Source: Erodium maritimum
Lineage: Eukaryota; Streptophyta; Magnoliopsida; Geraniales; Geraniaceae
DNA length: 64,000 nt
Direction: 5' to 3'
Assembly (NCBI GenBank): GCA_963921825.1
Contig: OY997591.1
Coordinates: forward strand, 14,503,515-14,567,514
Part shown: piece after piece, positions 9,913-21,589 of the stretch
How positions within the stretch are numbered: position 1 is the stretch's first letter
How the letters are laid out: every line of letters begins with the position of its first letter
Program-made: the position numbers and the translations under genes
The notes under the pieces: model-generated
Databases searched by the model: none
Told to the model about the DNA's origin: nothing
Seen by the model: only the letters and a program-made list of their open reading frames with translations

Positions 9913-12065
9913 TGTCACGCCCCAAATCCGGTTTTGACCGGACTCGAGACGTGAACTAAAACCGTAATAAAATTTTAAAAAAGAAAAATTGAAAAGCTTA
10001 AAATAATAATTCGCGATTCATAAATTTGAATAAACGAGTCCATAACTCTTAAGTAAACCTTAAAGACAATAAATAAATCAAAACATTGTACGTAAAAGAT
10101 TGGTTTTTTTCTGGACTACTGATCGAACTTGAAACCTTGGACAAATAATTCGAACGGTTAATCGGACTTGGAACGGAACTGAAAGTGGAATCGCTGAATC
10201 CGACACATCGGGTTCCATGCCTCGAAAACCGTACCTCGGGAATCGTGCCACGAAACATGTGCCTCGGGATCTGTGCACCGGGTTCTGAGTTCGGTGCGCG
10301 AGTGCTCGAATCCGATTCGTCGTAATTCCGCTTTTAGCCCGCTCGAGTCTAAAAGACAACTTTTGTACTTACATCGAAACTGTCGTAACCTTTTAAATCA
10401 AATTGTGAAACCGGTTTTAATTGTAGATTTCCGGGTAAAGTAGAGTCCGACTTCGATCGCAGAGAAGACCGGAGGTAGTGAGCCAGGACATCAGCAGCTA
10501 GGAGAGGTAGCTGTCGGTTCGCCTTAAGGTAGGGAAAGTAGCGAATATCGGTTTAATTACGGAAAGTTACTAGTATGCATGCTAGGTAATAATAAAACTG
10601 GAACGAACGTTTATATGATATAAATAACCGGACGAGTCTTAGTAACATGTAGGATGCGATTCACTAGTGTAGCCGCTTTCAATACTTGGAAAATTGTCGT
10701 GCTGGTAGATTGGCCATGTCGAGCCGTAGGTTGTGTGTTGATTGAATTGCCTGTTATTGATTGAGATGCATGTTGGGTGACCTAGGGTCGATAAGTTCAA
10801 GAATCAAGAACTAGTATATTCGGTGTAACATGTTGTTGCTATGTGTGAGCAAGTGTGCCGTGGTTGATGAATGGTGAATCCTTGATTGTGATATGGTTGG
10901 GTGAGTGATAGACCGACGTGTTGTGTAGTTGTGGTAAGATTGTTGGGCCTGTGAGCCGTGTTTGATCTGTGGCATTTCGATGCGTGATATTAGTTTGTTG
11001 TGTGTTCCTTGAGGATGGTATTCCGGTTGTGTTTGGGGCCTACGGGTCGTGTTTGGGGCCGACGGGTCGGGCCAACGGGCCATAATGTGGTTTGGGCCTA
11101 CGAGTCGTGTTGGGCCTGCAGGTCGTGTTGCATAGGGCCGACGGGTCGGAGCCGACGGGCCACATCATATCATATTGCATAGGGTCGACGGGTCGGAGCT
11201 GACGGGCCACATCATATCATATTGCATAGGGCCGACGGGTCGGAGCCGACGGGCCACATCATATCATAGTGGGCCTACGGGTCGTGGTGGGGCCTACGGG
11301 TCGTGGTTGGGCCTGCGGGTAGTGTTGGGCCTACAGGTCGTGATGGGCACTAGGTGCCGTGTTTCAGCCTCGACGATCTGTGGTCCTTTGGAGACGTTTC
11401 CGAGAGTCTCGACGAATGCGTCCTCATAAGGATGTTTCCGGCATTCTCGACGTTATACGTCTTTGTGACGTTATGCGTCTCCTTTGGATCGAGATGTAGT
11501 CCGATGGATGCTTGACCTACCGGTTTGTTAAGATGGTATTGGGCTATGTACAGTCGACGGAGTTCGTGTATTGTGGTACGGGACGTGTGTACTGATGGTT
11601 TTGTGTTGGTTGCGTTTGCTGGTTGTTATTGTGTTATTGTGTGAAAGTCGTCGTTAGGAGTATTGTAAGTTTGGCTATGAACCCAGTTTGGCAGTTAGCT
11701 GTGCTGTACTAGTATGCCCTAATTGGACGGTTACTCGTGGTGGTGAGCCGATGTTCAGTACCTTAACTACTTTCTCTACTGGGCGAAATCTCACCCCTTA
11801 CATTGTTGATTTTCAGGTGTTGAGCGGGATTTGTGCTAGCAGGACACAGTTGAGCTTGGGAGCTGGCGAGGGTCCTAGGCTAGTAGGTCTAGAGATGTGC
11901 GTTGTTTTTGAACCGAACTTTGTATGCTGGGTTTTGTGAGCTGTTAACTTTGTCAAGTGATTTATTATCACTTTTGAAATTTTATCTTTCATAATTTTAC
12001 CGCGTTTATTTATTATTTTAAGTTCACGTCTCGAGTCCGGTCAAAACTGGATTTGGGGCGTGACA
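9913..12065 (+). repeat. Left LTR region of the large element
   Basis: About 2.15 kb, starting TG and ending CA. The first and last 45 bp are near-perfect inverted copies of each other, after which the arms diverge. The left 440 bp match, inverted, the middle of the right LTR region. A primer-binding site follows directly, so the right end is a genuine LTR end. It contains the tandem array at 11030-11345. Confidence 0.6.
11030..11345 (+). repeat. Tandem array of GGGCCTACGGGTCGTG units
   Basis: Repeated GC-rich units of roughly 18-20 bp (GGGCCTACGGGTCGTG and variants) flank about three longer copies of a ~53-bp unit. Each longer copy combines GCCGACGGGTCGGAGCCGAC with CACATCATATCATATTGCAT. 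The array lies inside the left LTR region and probably explains part of its greater length compared with the right one. Confidence 0.8.
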
Positions 12066-12068
12066 GTT

Positions 12069-12081
12069 TGGTATCAGAGCC
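12069..12081 (+). other. Primer-binding site (initiator tRNA-Met type)
   Basis: TGGTATCAGAGCC lies three bases after the LTR terminus. This is the common plant retrotransposon primer-binding site, complementary to the 3' end of initiator tRNA-Met. It fixes the element's internal orientation as rightward. Confidence 0.8.
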
Positions 12082-14618
12082 TGGTTGCAATTTGAAATGA
12101 TTTTTTAAACCTCGGACCGTACGTCAATTAGGTGGGTAGAGTTAGGTGGCTAAAGTCGTAGTGCTCAGTGACGCGAGTCGGAAATATCTTGTGCGTAGAG
12201 TCGAAACGACAGGAGCCCCATTTGTTAAGTGTGTTGTTTAAGGGTTACCATATTTGATTTGAACCCTAATCGTTGTGTGTTGTAAACCTTAACGGATCCA
12301 TGATGCCGATCGGTTGAGACCGAGGTTGGTTTAACGAGCGAGGCTCGGGCTAGTTATGACGTGTTGATTGATTAAGTGTTATGTGGGTTGCCGCCTTGGT
12401 CGGCCGTTGTTTGATTTATGAAACGTCCGGCTTAAGCGTCGTGGACTTTGGGTGAACTTGTGTGAATTGTGATTGTTGTGGAGTTGAACTGTTTTACAAG
12501 TATGGACTTGACCAGGTGGTAAGTGTGAAATTACTGAGACCGCGGTGTAAAAGTTGAGATAAATTGATGTGTGCTATACTGGTGATTGAGTGTTGTGTGC
12601 AGGTAATGTTTGGTTGTCCCGCATAAGCGGATGGTTAACTTAATTTACGAACGGGTCATGCCCGATTTTCTGCAGAAACTGAAGTGTATGTACCATCACG
12701 ATCCGGCTATAGGGGCCACTGTAGCTGGACGTGAATGGGGTGATATCAAGTGGTTACAACGTAGTTCTGGGACGCCGGAACCAGGTTGTAACGACGCGAT
12801 GTCAACATGAATGTTATGTTAGAAAGCGAACATGATAAGAATTTGAAACCTAAGTTGATGTTGTCTCCTGCGTGATTGGGGTGCAATCATTGCATCTTGG
12901 AGTGGTTGACTGAGTGTAGTCTCGCTGTCTGAACTTTGTGAATATGCTGCTGAGTGTGGATTTGTGTGTATCCGCTGCTTGTACATATGATATGTGTGAC
13001 ACAATAGTATGCGAACTTCTCTATTGTGTGCTATTGGGTGATTATACTATAGTGAGGATGTTATTACTATAAGTACTTGTGTGGTGAACTGTGTATGACA
13101 TTAGTATGTTAAGCACACCGTTCTTTAAGAGTAAGAAACTCAGCGTGGACGTTACCCGTGTGGAGGTTACTTGCGTCGTGGCACCTCAGGGTAGGAGAGT
13201 TAAGCCGTTGGGGGCACAAGTGCCCGGGTTACTCCCACTGGGGAGGTTAAGAGGAACAACACCAGCAGGTCCCGGGCTGCAACGGGATGGGGTATCAGAG
13301 ATGAGGTGGTAGGCCAGAGTTACGACGTGAACCGTTTGCACCAATTTGGGTGGCCGCCGAGGGGATTGGATGCAAGAAGTTCGAGAGAGGGCCCCGAGCC
13401 CGGAGTTTGGATTAAGTTCTCAACCTGATGAATCAGGGGTAGTTTTGAGATGGTGGATACAACGACAGCAGTGGAACGAGGTCGCAGAAATACCGCGAGG
13501 GCACGTAAGACTCGGTAGCGACTGAGCAGTGTTGCGGGACCGTACGAGACTCGAGACCTGAAGGGGGCAGAGAGCCGCAGGGTTCCCCCGGCCACAGGCT
13601 CTGTCTGGCGGTTGAGACAGACAGGCGTCAACCCGGTCAGGAGAGGTGACCGAGTGACGATGAGATCAGAGTGGCGCAGCGGAAGCGTGGTGGGCCCATA
13701 ACCCACATGCATTGCATTCTTCGATTTTCTTTACACATAAGGAGACGTGAAGGTCTAAAAGTAGAACCTTGATGTGGTTCTGGCGTCTTGACACCTCGAC
13801 TGAGCACGTTGTGGTTTGACGAGTTTGTGCAGTGTATGGTAGAAGTGTGAGTACCTCACTAGGTATCCGGAAACAAATTGCCGAATACGACTACCACAAC
13901 GCATCCAGGCCAGTAACATTATGACACCGCACGAAGCGTTGGATGGTAGGTCGGGCATTTGCCCAAGCAGGGCACTTGAGGTTTAATAGTGACCAGTGTG
14001 GTCCCAAGCCTCTCGATAAACGACTGAAGGGTCGCGTGATCGTGGGCGATTAAGAACCGCGCAGAGTTGACACGGGAGCGCGAGGATGAGATACGCGCGA
14101 GGTATCCAAGCCGTTCGGAGCCTGAGGGGCTGGTACTTTGTAGTGTCTTTAGTTTCGTGGTACTGTGGGTGAATCGACTTGTAAACTGGTTGAGTTTGTG
14201 TGTTATTTACTTGTGTTACCGTGGGTGGTTGGTCAGGGCGTGACTACGTTTGGAGTTCGATGACGAGCGTCCGAGTAACTGGACGTGGACTTCTTTTGTT
14301 TGTTAGGAGCGCGATACTTGGTTAAACGAGTGAGTAGCCGAGGAGGAGTGTCCGTGTGTTGGATCCGTTTCAAGTGCGATGTGAGTTTTGTTCTGGTTTG
14401 ATACATATACCGACGGATGGTTCCGGTATAGGATGTCTCGACCAAGTTGCGTGGCTCGGTGTGGCGTCTCTACTGACAGAGGTTTCCGATATCGATTAAC
14501 GGGTTTAAGTGTTTTCCGTGTGCTCGAGGGAGGATGGACTGGGAGTTTTAATAGGACGTTCCCTGAGATAGGGTTAAGTGAGCGTGTTCGTTTTAAATTT
14601 CGAGGACGAAATTCTTTT
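12082..14618 (+). other. Non-coding internal region of the large element
   Basis: About 2.5 kb with no ORF longer than about 130 codons on either strand and no capsid, zinc-knuckle, protease, reverse-transcriptase or integrase motif that I can recognise. It ends with CGAGGACGAAATTC and a polypurine run. Conserved non-coding internal DNA between long LTRs is the definition of a LARD, which would need an autonomous partner's proteins. Confidence 0.6.
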
Positions 14619-14630
14619 AAGGGGGGTAGA
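14619..14630 (+). other. Polypurine tract
   Basis: AAGGGGGGTAGA lies immediately upstream of the TGTGAAGACC start of the right LTR region. It is the expected plus-strand primer for reverse transcription and confirms that 14632 is a true LTR start. Confidence 0.75.
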
Positions 14631-15921
14631 TTGTGAAGACCGCCACGTTAAAAAGTTTTATTCTTTTTGGTTTTGTTCGTTCGGACTCGTCGAGGTTGTG
14701 AAGTGGGTCGGGTTTTGGTAACAGCGAGGTTGAAATTCGCTTTAAATCTTTTTCGTAAAAAAAAAGGTTTTAGGGTCGGACCGGGTCGGGCCTGACCCGA
14801 TCAGCAACCCAAGTCAGACCAAGCCTGAACCATTTGTTTTGGCTTTTGGGCCGTGAAGCCCAACTTGCGACTGAAGCCCGTTTACGTCTCCGGCCCAGGC
14901 TATTTAAGCCCCAAACTCTAGGGTTCGGTTCACTTCCTCCTTCGTGTTCGCGCAGCCCCATTCCTGAATCCTCTCTCTCTCACTCGTCCGTCTGCAACTC
15001 CGGCCACCACACTCGATCCTGCCGCCTCTCCCTCACCTATCTCTCTCTACTTCTCCCTTTTTCCTCCTCCGCGCCTCCGCCGAGCGGGCTAAAAGCGGAA
15101 TTACGACGAATCGGGTTCGAGCACTCGCGCACCGAACTCAGAACGCGATGCACGTTTTCCGAGGCACGAATCCCGAGGCACATGTTTCGTGGCATGATTC
15201 CCGAGGTACGATTTTCGAGGTACGAAACCCAAGGTGTCCGATTCATCGATTCCACTTTTAGCTCCGTTCCAGGTCCGATCGTTCGAATTATTTGTCCGAG
15301 GTTTCAAGTTCTTTCAGCAGTCCAGAAAAAACCACTCTTTTATTTACAACAATTTTGATTTTAGTCTCTTTTCTTTCAAATTGATTTCTAAAAAAAAACT
15401 GTTTCAAACAAAAGTCCAAAACCGAAACAATTTAACCCTGGTTCTCGTTTCAAAAACGTTCCACTTTAGTGTCTTAAGTAAATTTGTTCAACACACTACC
15501 CAGAACCAAGAAACGCACGGGAAGAACATCAAAAGAAAAGGGAAGAAGAAATACGGTCTCGGGTCAGAAAACCGACCGGTCACCGGCAAGAACGCCGACG
15601 ACCGAGGCCTCACCTTAGGAACACCCGACGGCTGGTGAGGAGAAAGGAGGAGATGAAGGAGGCGGTGGCGGAGCACGGGATCGAGCAGAGGGCGGCGCCG
15701 GCGAGCTCGAGCGGAGAAGACGAGAGGCGAGATTGAAAGGGGGGGTCGGAAGTGTGGGGGGGAGTCGGCGGCGGCGCTGGCCGAGAGAGGAGATGGGAGA
15801 TCTTGTGGCTAGGGCTTGAACGGAGGAGATGGAGATGTGGGATGTCGAGATTGAGGGGCGGTAGCGGCGGCGGCGCAAGTAGAGAGAGATAGGTGAGGGG
15901 GAGGCGGTTGGATCGAGTGTG

Positions 15922-16261
15922 TGTTACGAGTCGTAATAACTTATTGGGTCATTAGTGTTGGACCTTATGTTAGTTAGACTTTCATATAGTTTAGTGGGCT
16001 TTTAGTATTGGCCAGCCCCAGCCCAACTTCATTTACTGTATTTCTCTTTTGTTGAGTCATTGTTTACAAAAGGACAGATCGTTGAATGCAAAGGGAGGCA
16101 ATACCTCACTACTGAAAATATCTCCCTCTCTCACGTTGTTCTCTTTCTCCTTCTCTATTCTCTTCTCCTCCTTCTCTACTTCTCCATCTCTCTTCATTTC
16201 CCTAACACACAAACCCTAATTTCTTCCCCTTTTCTCATACACTCCATTTCTGAGTGTATCA
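15922..16261 (+). repeat. 5' LTR of the young element
   Basis: Starts TGTTACGAGTCG and ends GTGTATCA. It has a CT-rich 3' half (repeated TTCTC/CTCTC), and the primer-binding site follows at once. The short ORF it contains reappears in the 3' LTR and is only repeated LTR sequence, not a gene. Confidence 0.92.
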
Positions 16262-16322
16262 TTGGTATCAGAGCCACTTTCTAGGCTGTGGGTGAATTTT
16301 TTTTCCTACAATTACAACAACG

Positions 16323-19307
16323 ATGATGACACAACAGGATGCTCAGGAAATCAAGGTTATTATAGCAGCTATGCAGGAAAAGGTGAGGGAAATGTCTACC
16401 ATACTTTAGCCTTTTGCTTCTCCTACACTTGTTCCATCTCCACCTATTGTTACTGCAAGTTTGGGTGAAGACCGAGTTGCAACATCAGATTACATTTCTG
16501 TCGATTCTGAGTTGGATGAAGTAGTAGAAACTCTGGAAGTGACCGAATTCGACCAAGTATCTAAAGAGGTTTCAGATTATTGTCCGATTCTCACCTGGGA
16601 AATGCATAATTCTGATGCATACAAGGTGTTCGATGAAATGCCACTCTCATATATTGTATCCTACATTAAGGTATGCTCAACACCATTTGCATTACAGTTC
16701 CTAGTTCCACATGTAGATGGCCTTGGGGTGATTATTTGGCCGACAGGAGTTGGAACTTTTTCTGTTGCCAAACAGGGCTTACTTACTTGCAGAAGTTCTA
16801 TCTCTAATTCACTTTATGATATTGGGGGCTTAGGGTCAGTAAACACTATTGGAATTCCATCAAAGCAATTGTATTTCAATGTCGACGCTTTCTATGGTTT
16901 GAAATTTGAAAATGGTGTGGTCAAATTTTGTGTTCTGCACTCAAATTGGCTAGGCTTGGTTGAGGAAAAAGTGGGGCCTAAGGAAGGTGAGTTGATGAAG
17001 GTTGTGTCTGAGGTCAAGGAGATGAAATGGCAATTGTCTTTAACTGTACACGGGTTTAATGATTATTTCTTTGAGACTCTTAATTCCATTTGCAAGTATT
17101 TGTTTGAAGTTGATGCTTGGAATATGTTGGTCACATGTTATATGAAAAATGGGATAGTTGAGAGAGATTTGAAATGGATTACCTTTGATCACGACATGTT
17201 CAGCATGTTTCTAGTTAAGACAACCATAATGGTAGTTGGTGTATGGGGAAAGCCTAGTATCTCTATGACAACACTTTATTGTGTAGAAGAGTATGGTGCT
17301 TTATATGACAACAATGAGCTTTTCGACAACGCGATTCACATCAAGTTCCAGCAAAATGTGGGTAAGTCTTGGATTTGTCATATTAAGCTTGATGCAGCAA
17401 AGGCCCAGCACTTTAAGGGTGCAAAGGTCAAGCACTTTAAGGATGCTATGGAGAGTAGTTACTGGTTTGATTTCTTCTTGGATGATATGCTTTTATTGGG
17501 TTTCGTTGTTGAGTTTCACCCTGATCTGAACATTAATAACAATGCACATGCCTTAGATGGGTCAACCGCTCATGGTTCACTACTGTCATGTACATTGCAT
17601 GAAATTTTTGGCATAGTTTTGGGGCCAGGCAACTATTTTCTCGCTATTCGTGATGTATGGAAGCCAATTTCTCCGAGAACTTTTATGGAGGTACACACAG
17701 TGTTGTTGGTAATTCCTAAAATTAAAATGATCACTTGGAAGGAAAGGCTTGATCTATTTAAAGCTTCATGGATTAGACCAATTAAAAGGGATATTGAAGA
17801 CATATATGATAGTTATCAGGCCTTTGGGTTTCTTGTACACATGCAGAGTCAATGTGTTTGGATTATGGCTACTGATAATTACTCTTCACTTCGATGCCAA
17901 CTAATTCCATATTCTATTGTGTTTAGACTACTTGTGACTATGGATTCTCTTCAGGGGAGTGATAGGAGAATAAATCAGAGGCCGAATGGGAATGTCAGTT
18001 TCAATGAGGTATGTGATCGTTTTGGGGTGCGAGCTTCTATGCAGGCTGCTAAAAAGACAACACATGAGCTATCAAAGAAAGAAATAACTAAGTGGGAACA
18101 AGTACTTACGAAGATCAGTGAGGCACCTATATTATATTTTGATGCAGATAAAATCTTAGAGTTTTCTAGTTTTGACGCAACAACTTCTGAGTTTGAACTT
18201 GACACTGAGTTTAAGAAGAGGATTGCTTCTTTGGTATATAACAACATAAATATTATGGATGCTTACAGCAAATATGGTTCTAGGCTTCTTGAAGTGACCA
18301 AGATATTTATTGAAGATGAGAAAGAACTCCATAGTTTTCTTGCTATTGAGAAGTTGATTGATAAAGATGCGGAATTGTTGGAAGCAATTGTTGGATGTCT
18401 GAAGTTCATACCAACTACTGGTTATTTTGGCAAAGTTGAGCAATGTCCAAGTTCCAAGCTCGTTCATGTTCAGCTCCTTGTTCCTTTGAAGCAAGTTAGT
18501 GCAGAATCTGTTGTTGAGCTAGTGGAGCAATTGAGCTTGAATATCCAAAGGAGAGTGACGTCTAATTCAAATGTCAATACATATGAGCATGCTGATAATT
18601 TATTGCACCAATTTCAGCAGATCATGGTAATATATTTAAGCACTCTTGTCAATGTTTATAGTCTTAAGGACAACCGAGAAGTAGATTTTGCTTTCAAGCG
18701 ACGTTTTTGTTCACCACTTGTTGGGGAGCTTCATAAATGTCACTCTGAGTTGGGGGGTTGGATAGTGATAGTCCACATTTCCTAGATCCACCTGTTTTGA
18801 ATTTTATATTGGGAAACTCATGGTTGATGGAAGTGGTTTTTCCAAAATTGAAGGACGCAACAAGTAAAGTTTCCATACCTAGAGATTATTATGATGATTC
18901 AACAATTCTCGTTTTTTTGGAGAGTTCGGAGGAAACCAATGATTTACCTTTAGCAACTGCAACAGCCACAGTGGAAGTAGGAGTTGAAACTACTGAAGTA
19001 CTAGATACTGTGAAGGGTAGTGCAATTTACTCTTTACAAAAATTGCTCCCTCTTGATAAAAGCTTCCCAGAGGTTCCTTACTTTCTACAACTGTATCAGC
19101 TTTGTTTAGCTCAACATCTTGTCAATATGGGCGACGTTCTATACTGGCAGTACCTTTGGAAGAGTCTAATATTAAAGGAGAGGCCCTTGATTCTATACTG
19201 GCAGTACCTTTATCAATATGCCCAAATGATCGACGTTGCGCTTGCCCTTGGGGTTTCTAGTGACAATGAGATTCTTGAGGACAAGAATCGTTTTAAGGAG
19301 AGGGTAT
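16323..19307 (+). CDS. Internal ORF of the young LTR element, function unknown, broken twice
   Basis: The longest open stretch is 774 codons (16461-18785). An in-frame ATG at 16323 starts MMTQQDAQEIKVIIAAMQ and is separated from it by a single TAG near 16407, so the original product probably began there. At about 18750-18785 a G-run (GGGGGG) appears to have lost or gained a base: the sense continues in the next frame (HFLDPPVLNF...) for about 180 codons to the 3' LTR. I recognise no zinc knuckle, DTG protease, reverse transcriptase or integrase triad. Two stretches look like PPR fragments (AYKVFDEMP near 16618 and AWNMLVTCYMKNG near 17117), which suggests captured host sequence. FLDDMLLLGF superficially resembles the copia RT box but lacks the surrounding motifs. 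Function unknown; it may be a captured-gene chimera or a divergent gag. Confidence 0.6.
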
Positions 19308-19647
19308 TGTTACGAGTCGTAATAACTTATTGGGTCATTAGTGTTGGACCTTATGTTAGTTAGACTTTCATATAGTTTAGTGGGCTTTTAGTATTGGCCA
19401 GCCCCAGCCCAACTTCATTTACTGTATTTCTCTTTTGTTGAGTCATTGTTTACAAAAGGACAGATCGTTGAATGCAAAGGGAGGCAATACCTCACTACTG
19501 AAAATATCTCCCTCTCTCACGTTGTTCTCTTTCTTCTTCTCTATTCTCTTCTCCTCCTTCTCTACTTCTCCATCTCTCTTCATTTCCCTAACACACAAAC
19601 CCTAATTTCTTCCCCTTTTCTCATACACTCCATTTCTGAGTGTATTA
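19308..19647 (+). repeat. 3' LTR of the young element
   Basis: Same length as the 5' LTR. I see two differences: one C/T change in the CT-rich tract and a terminal TTA in place of TCA. The GTGTG duplication follows immediately. Confidence 0.92.
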
Positions 19648-20027
19648 GTGTGGTGGCCGGAGTTGCAGACGGACGAGTGAGAGAGAGAGGATTCGGGAAT
19701 GGGGCTGCGCGAAGGAGGAAGTGAACCGAACCCTAGACTTTGGGGATTAAATAGCCTGGGCCGGAGACGTAAACGGGCTTCAGTTGCAAGTTGGGCTTCA
19801 CGACCCAAAAGCCAAAACAAATGGTTCAGGCCTGGTCTGACTTGGGTTGTTGATCGGGTCAGGCCCGACCCGGTCCGACCCTAAAACCTTTTTTTTTACG
19901 AAAAAGATTTAAAACGAATTTCAACCTCGTCGTTACCAAAACCCGACCCACTTCACAACCTCGACGAGTCCGAATGAACAAAACCAAAAAAAATAAAACT
20001 TTTTAACGAGGCGGTCTTCACATTTGT

Positions 20028-21580
20028 TGTTTGCCTTTTTCTTTTTCTTTTTTAAATTCGAGGTTCAGCTCTTAATTCGATATTGTTTGTAATGACAAGT
20101 TGTATGTGTGAAGTAAGCTAATTCATTTTGCGGCAAATTAACTATCAACATTGAGATTATCAACTTTAACTCGGGCAAAACAATTTAAAGGGTTAATATC
20201 ATAAAACAGCATACAACTATACGCGATTAGCAGATAACACCCAAATGTATCAATTTTTCATCCGGCCTATGCATGTTTCGTAAAATTATCACCGTTTTCT
20301 ATTACAAAATATGTTAATTTTTTTATAAAATTCCGAAAATGTCCCCCCTTTTGAAACCCTTATCTTATGCATGACTTCCAGAGTTACGAAAATGTCACTC
20401 TAATTCTCTTTAAATTTACAAAAATACCATTATATATATAAATCTATTTTTAAAATTATTTTCTCTTAGTAATTTTTTTATAATTATTTTCGCTTATTAA
20501 TTTTCTTAAATTACTTTTTCTTATTAATTTTCATATTTTATTTTTTACTATTTATTTTCTTTAATTATGATGAAATTTTTATCAAGAAAATATATCATCT
20601 TTATTTTTATCTTCAACTCCAGATCTCGATCTTCATCTTCTAACCGCAAGAAAATATTAATGTTCTCTCTCAAAATTCGAACTCAAACAACATTGAAAAT
20701 CTCTAACAAAAATTCTCATGATTCTAGATTCAAACCGATTCAAACTCTAATTTTCTCAACCCAAAAGTCTTTTACAAGATTTCAAAATCTACAAACAGTA
20801 ATCTCGGTCAAACGCACATCAATGAAATAAAAATCTCCAGATTCAACCTTGTTTCACCAACTCATGTTAGCTAGTCGATCTGGTTCATGAGCCTACAGAA
20901 GCCATTGTGTTCTTTAAATTTGCTAGTAGAGGGAGAAAATGATTCATGATGTTTTGAAGATGGAACACAAAGAGCAGCTATACTAACTCCAAATATATTG
21001 GCATCAAGCTCGCAACCAAACACGGTGGTGGAACGAGGGACTTGCCAGAATTGGATACATGCATGTTACATATTTTATATCATTTACTTCTTATAATTAG
21101 GATGTACTACCAAAGAGTAAATCGGAAGAGATAACTACATGTATTCATATGTGTTTCTTATCTCCGTGTAGTTGTGAGTCTTGTGTACAATAGTTAAAAG
21201 TCTATTACCTCTTCAACTTTGTTTTATCATTAAATCAGAACATCTACACAATAGTTCACGCGCGGGCTGCTGTAGAAGGAGGGAAGCAGGGGGAAAGTTG
21301 ACCCGTCAACGCGTCATGTGGTGTATTCTGGTTCGCTCCTTCATTTTTAATGATTTTTTTTTTACTATTTCGCTCATATCTACTCCGTTTTAGCTCCGAT
21401 TGGTTTCATTCTTTCGCCAATATATTCATGTTTTCACGGAATACAAAACAAGACCAATCATGAATATATTTGGAACATTTGAAAAATATCAACAATGAAC
21501 GAGGTTTTGCGCAATTATTATTAAACGCTAAAAATATAAAATGAGGCACAAACAAGACAAAAATGTAGGGAAAATAGTCA
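20028..21580. other. AT-rich intergenic DNA
   Basis: No gene recognised. The part from 20400 to 20570 is a very AT-rich run of TTATT/TTTTC words. Short ORFs here have no coding character. Confidence 0.4.
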
Positions 21581-21589
21581 AATTAACAA

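Larger units (their letters stand above)
15922..19647 (+). mobile_element. Young 3.7-kb LTR retrotransposon with an unrecognised long ORF
   Basis: A structurally complete element: two 340-bp LTRs (15922-16261 and 19308-19647), a primer-binding site TTGGTATCAGAGCC directly after the first, and a purine tract AAGGAGAGGG just before the second. A perfect 5-bp duplication GTGTG lies at 15917-15921 and 19648-19652. By eye the LTRs differ at only two positions, so insertion was recent. It landed in the right LTR of the large element and splits its inverted arm. The internal 3 kb encodes no recognisable gag or pol, so it must be moved by another element's enzymes. Its ORF is described separately. 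Confidence 0.9.
9913..20022 (+). mobile_element. Large non-coding LTR retrotransposon (LARD-like), internally rearranged, with a nested element
   Basis: The block is bounded by TTTGT on both sides (9908-9912 and 20023-20027), a 5-bp target duplication. Inside are a long LTR-like region, a tRNA-Met-type primer-binding site, about 2.5 kb of non-coding internal DNA, a polypurine tract and a second LTR-like region. The LTR parts are in unexpected orientation. The left region begins TGTCACGCCCC and ends with the complement GGGGCGTGACA. The right begins TGTGAAGACCGCC and ends GGCGGTCTTCACA. A segment at 10090-10355 recurs inverted at 15082-15345. No gag or pol motif was found. Without the nested 3.7-kb element it would be about 6.4 kb. 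The Ty3/gypsy assignment rests only on general LTR style. Confidence 0.65.
14632..20022 (+). repeat. Right LTR region of the large element, interrupted
   Basis: It begins TGTGAAGACCGCC after the polypurine tract and ends with the complement GGCGGTCTTCACA. The first ~420 bp (14632-15052) are matched inverted and nearly identically by 15877-15921 joined to 19653-20022. That join is exactly where the 3.7-kb element inserted. The forward arm holds a promoter-like stretch (GGCTATTTAAGCCCC). Removing the nested element leaves about 1.66 kb. Confidence 0.65.

Noticed and set aside
12069..12081. Possible tRNA gene from the tRNA-Met-like sequence (also at 16263, 44845, 53021)
   Set aside because: Only the short primer-complementary segment is present at each site, immediately next to an LTR end; there is no cloverleaf.
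14770..15878. Several 60-170-codon frames on both strands in the right LTR region
   Set aside because: They fall in LTR leader-type, CG- and CT-rich DNA, differ between the inverted arms, and show no known domain.
16060..16284. 74-codon frame in the 5' LTR, recurring at 19446-19724
   Set aside because: Identical because it lies in the duplicated LTRs, with a CT-rich low-complexity translation. Not a gene.
17460..17500. FLDDMLLLGF as a copia reverse-transcriptase active site
   Set aside because: The surrounding palm and finger motifs and the spacing to other catalytic residues are absent, so the resemblance is probably chance.
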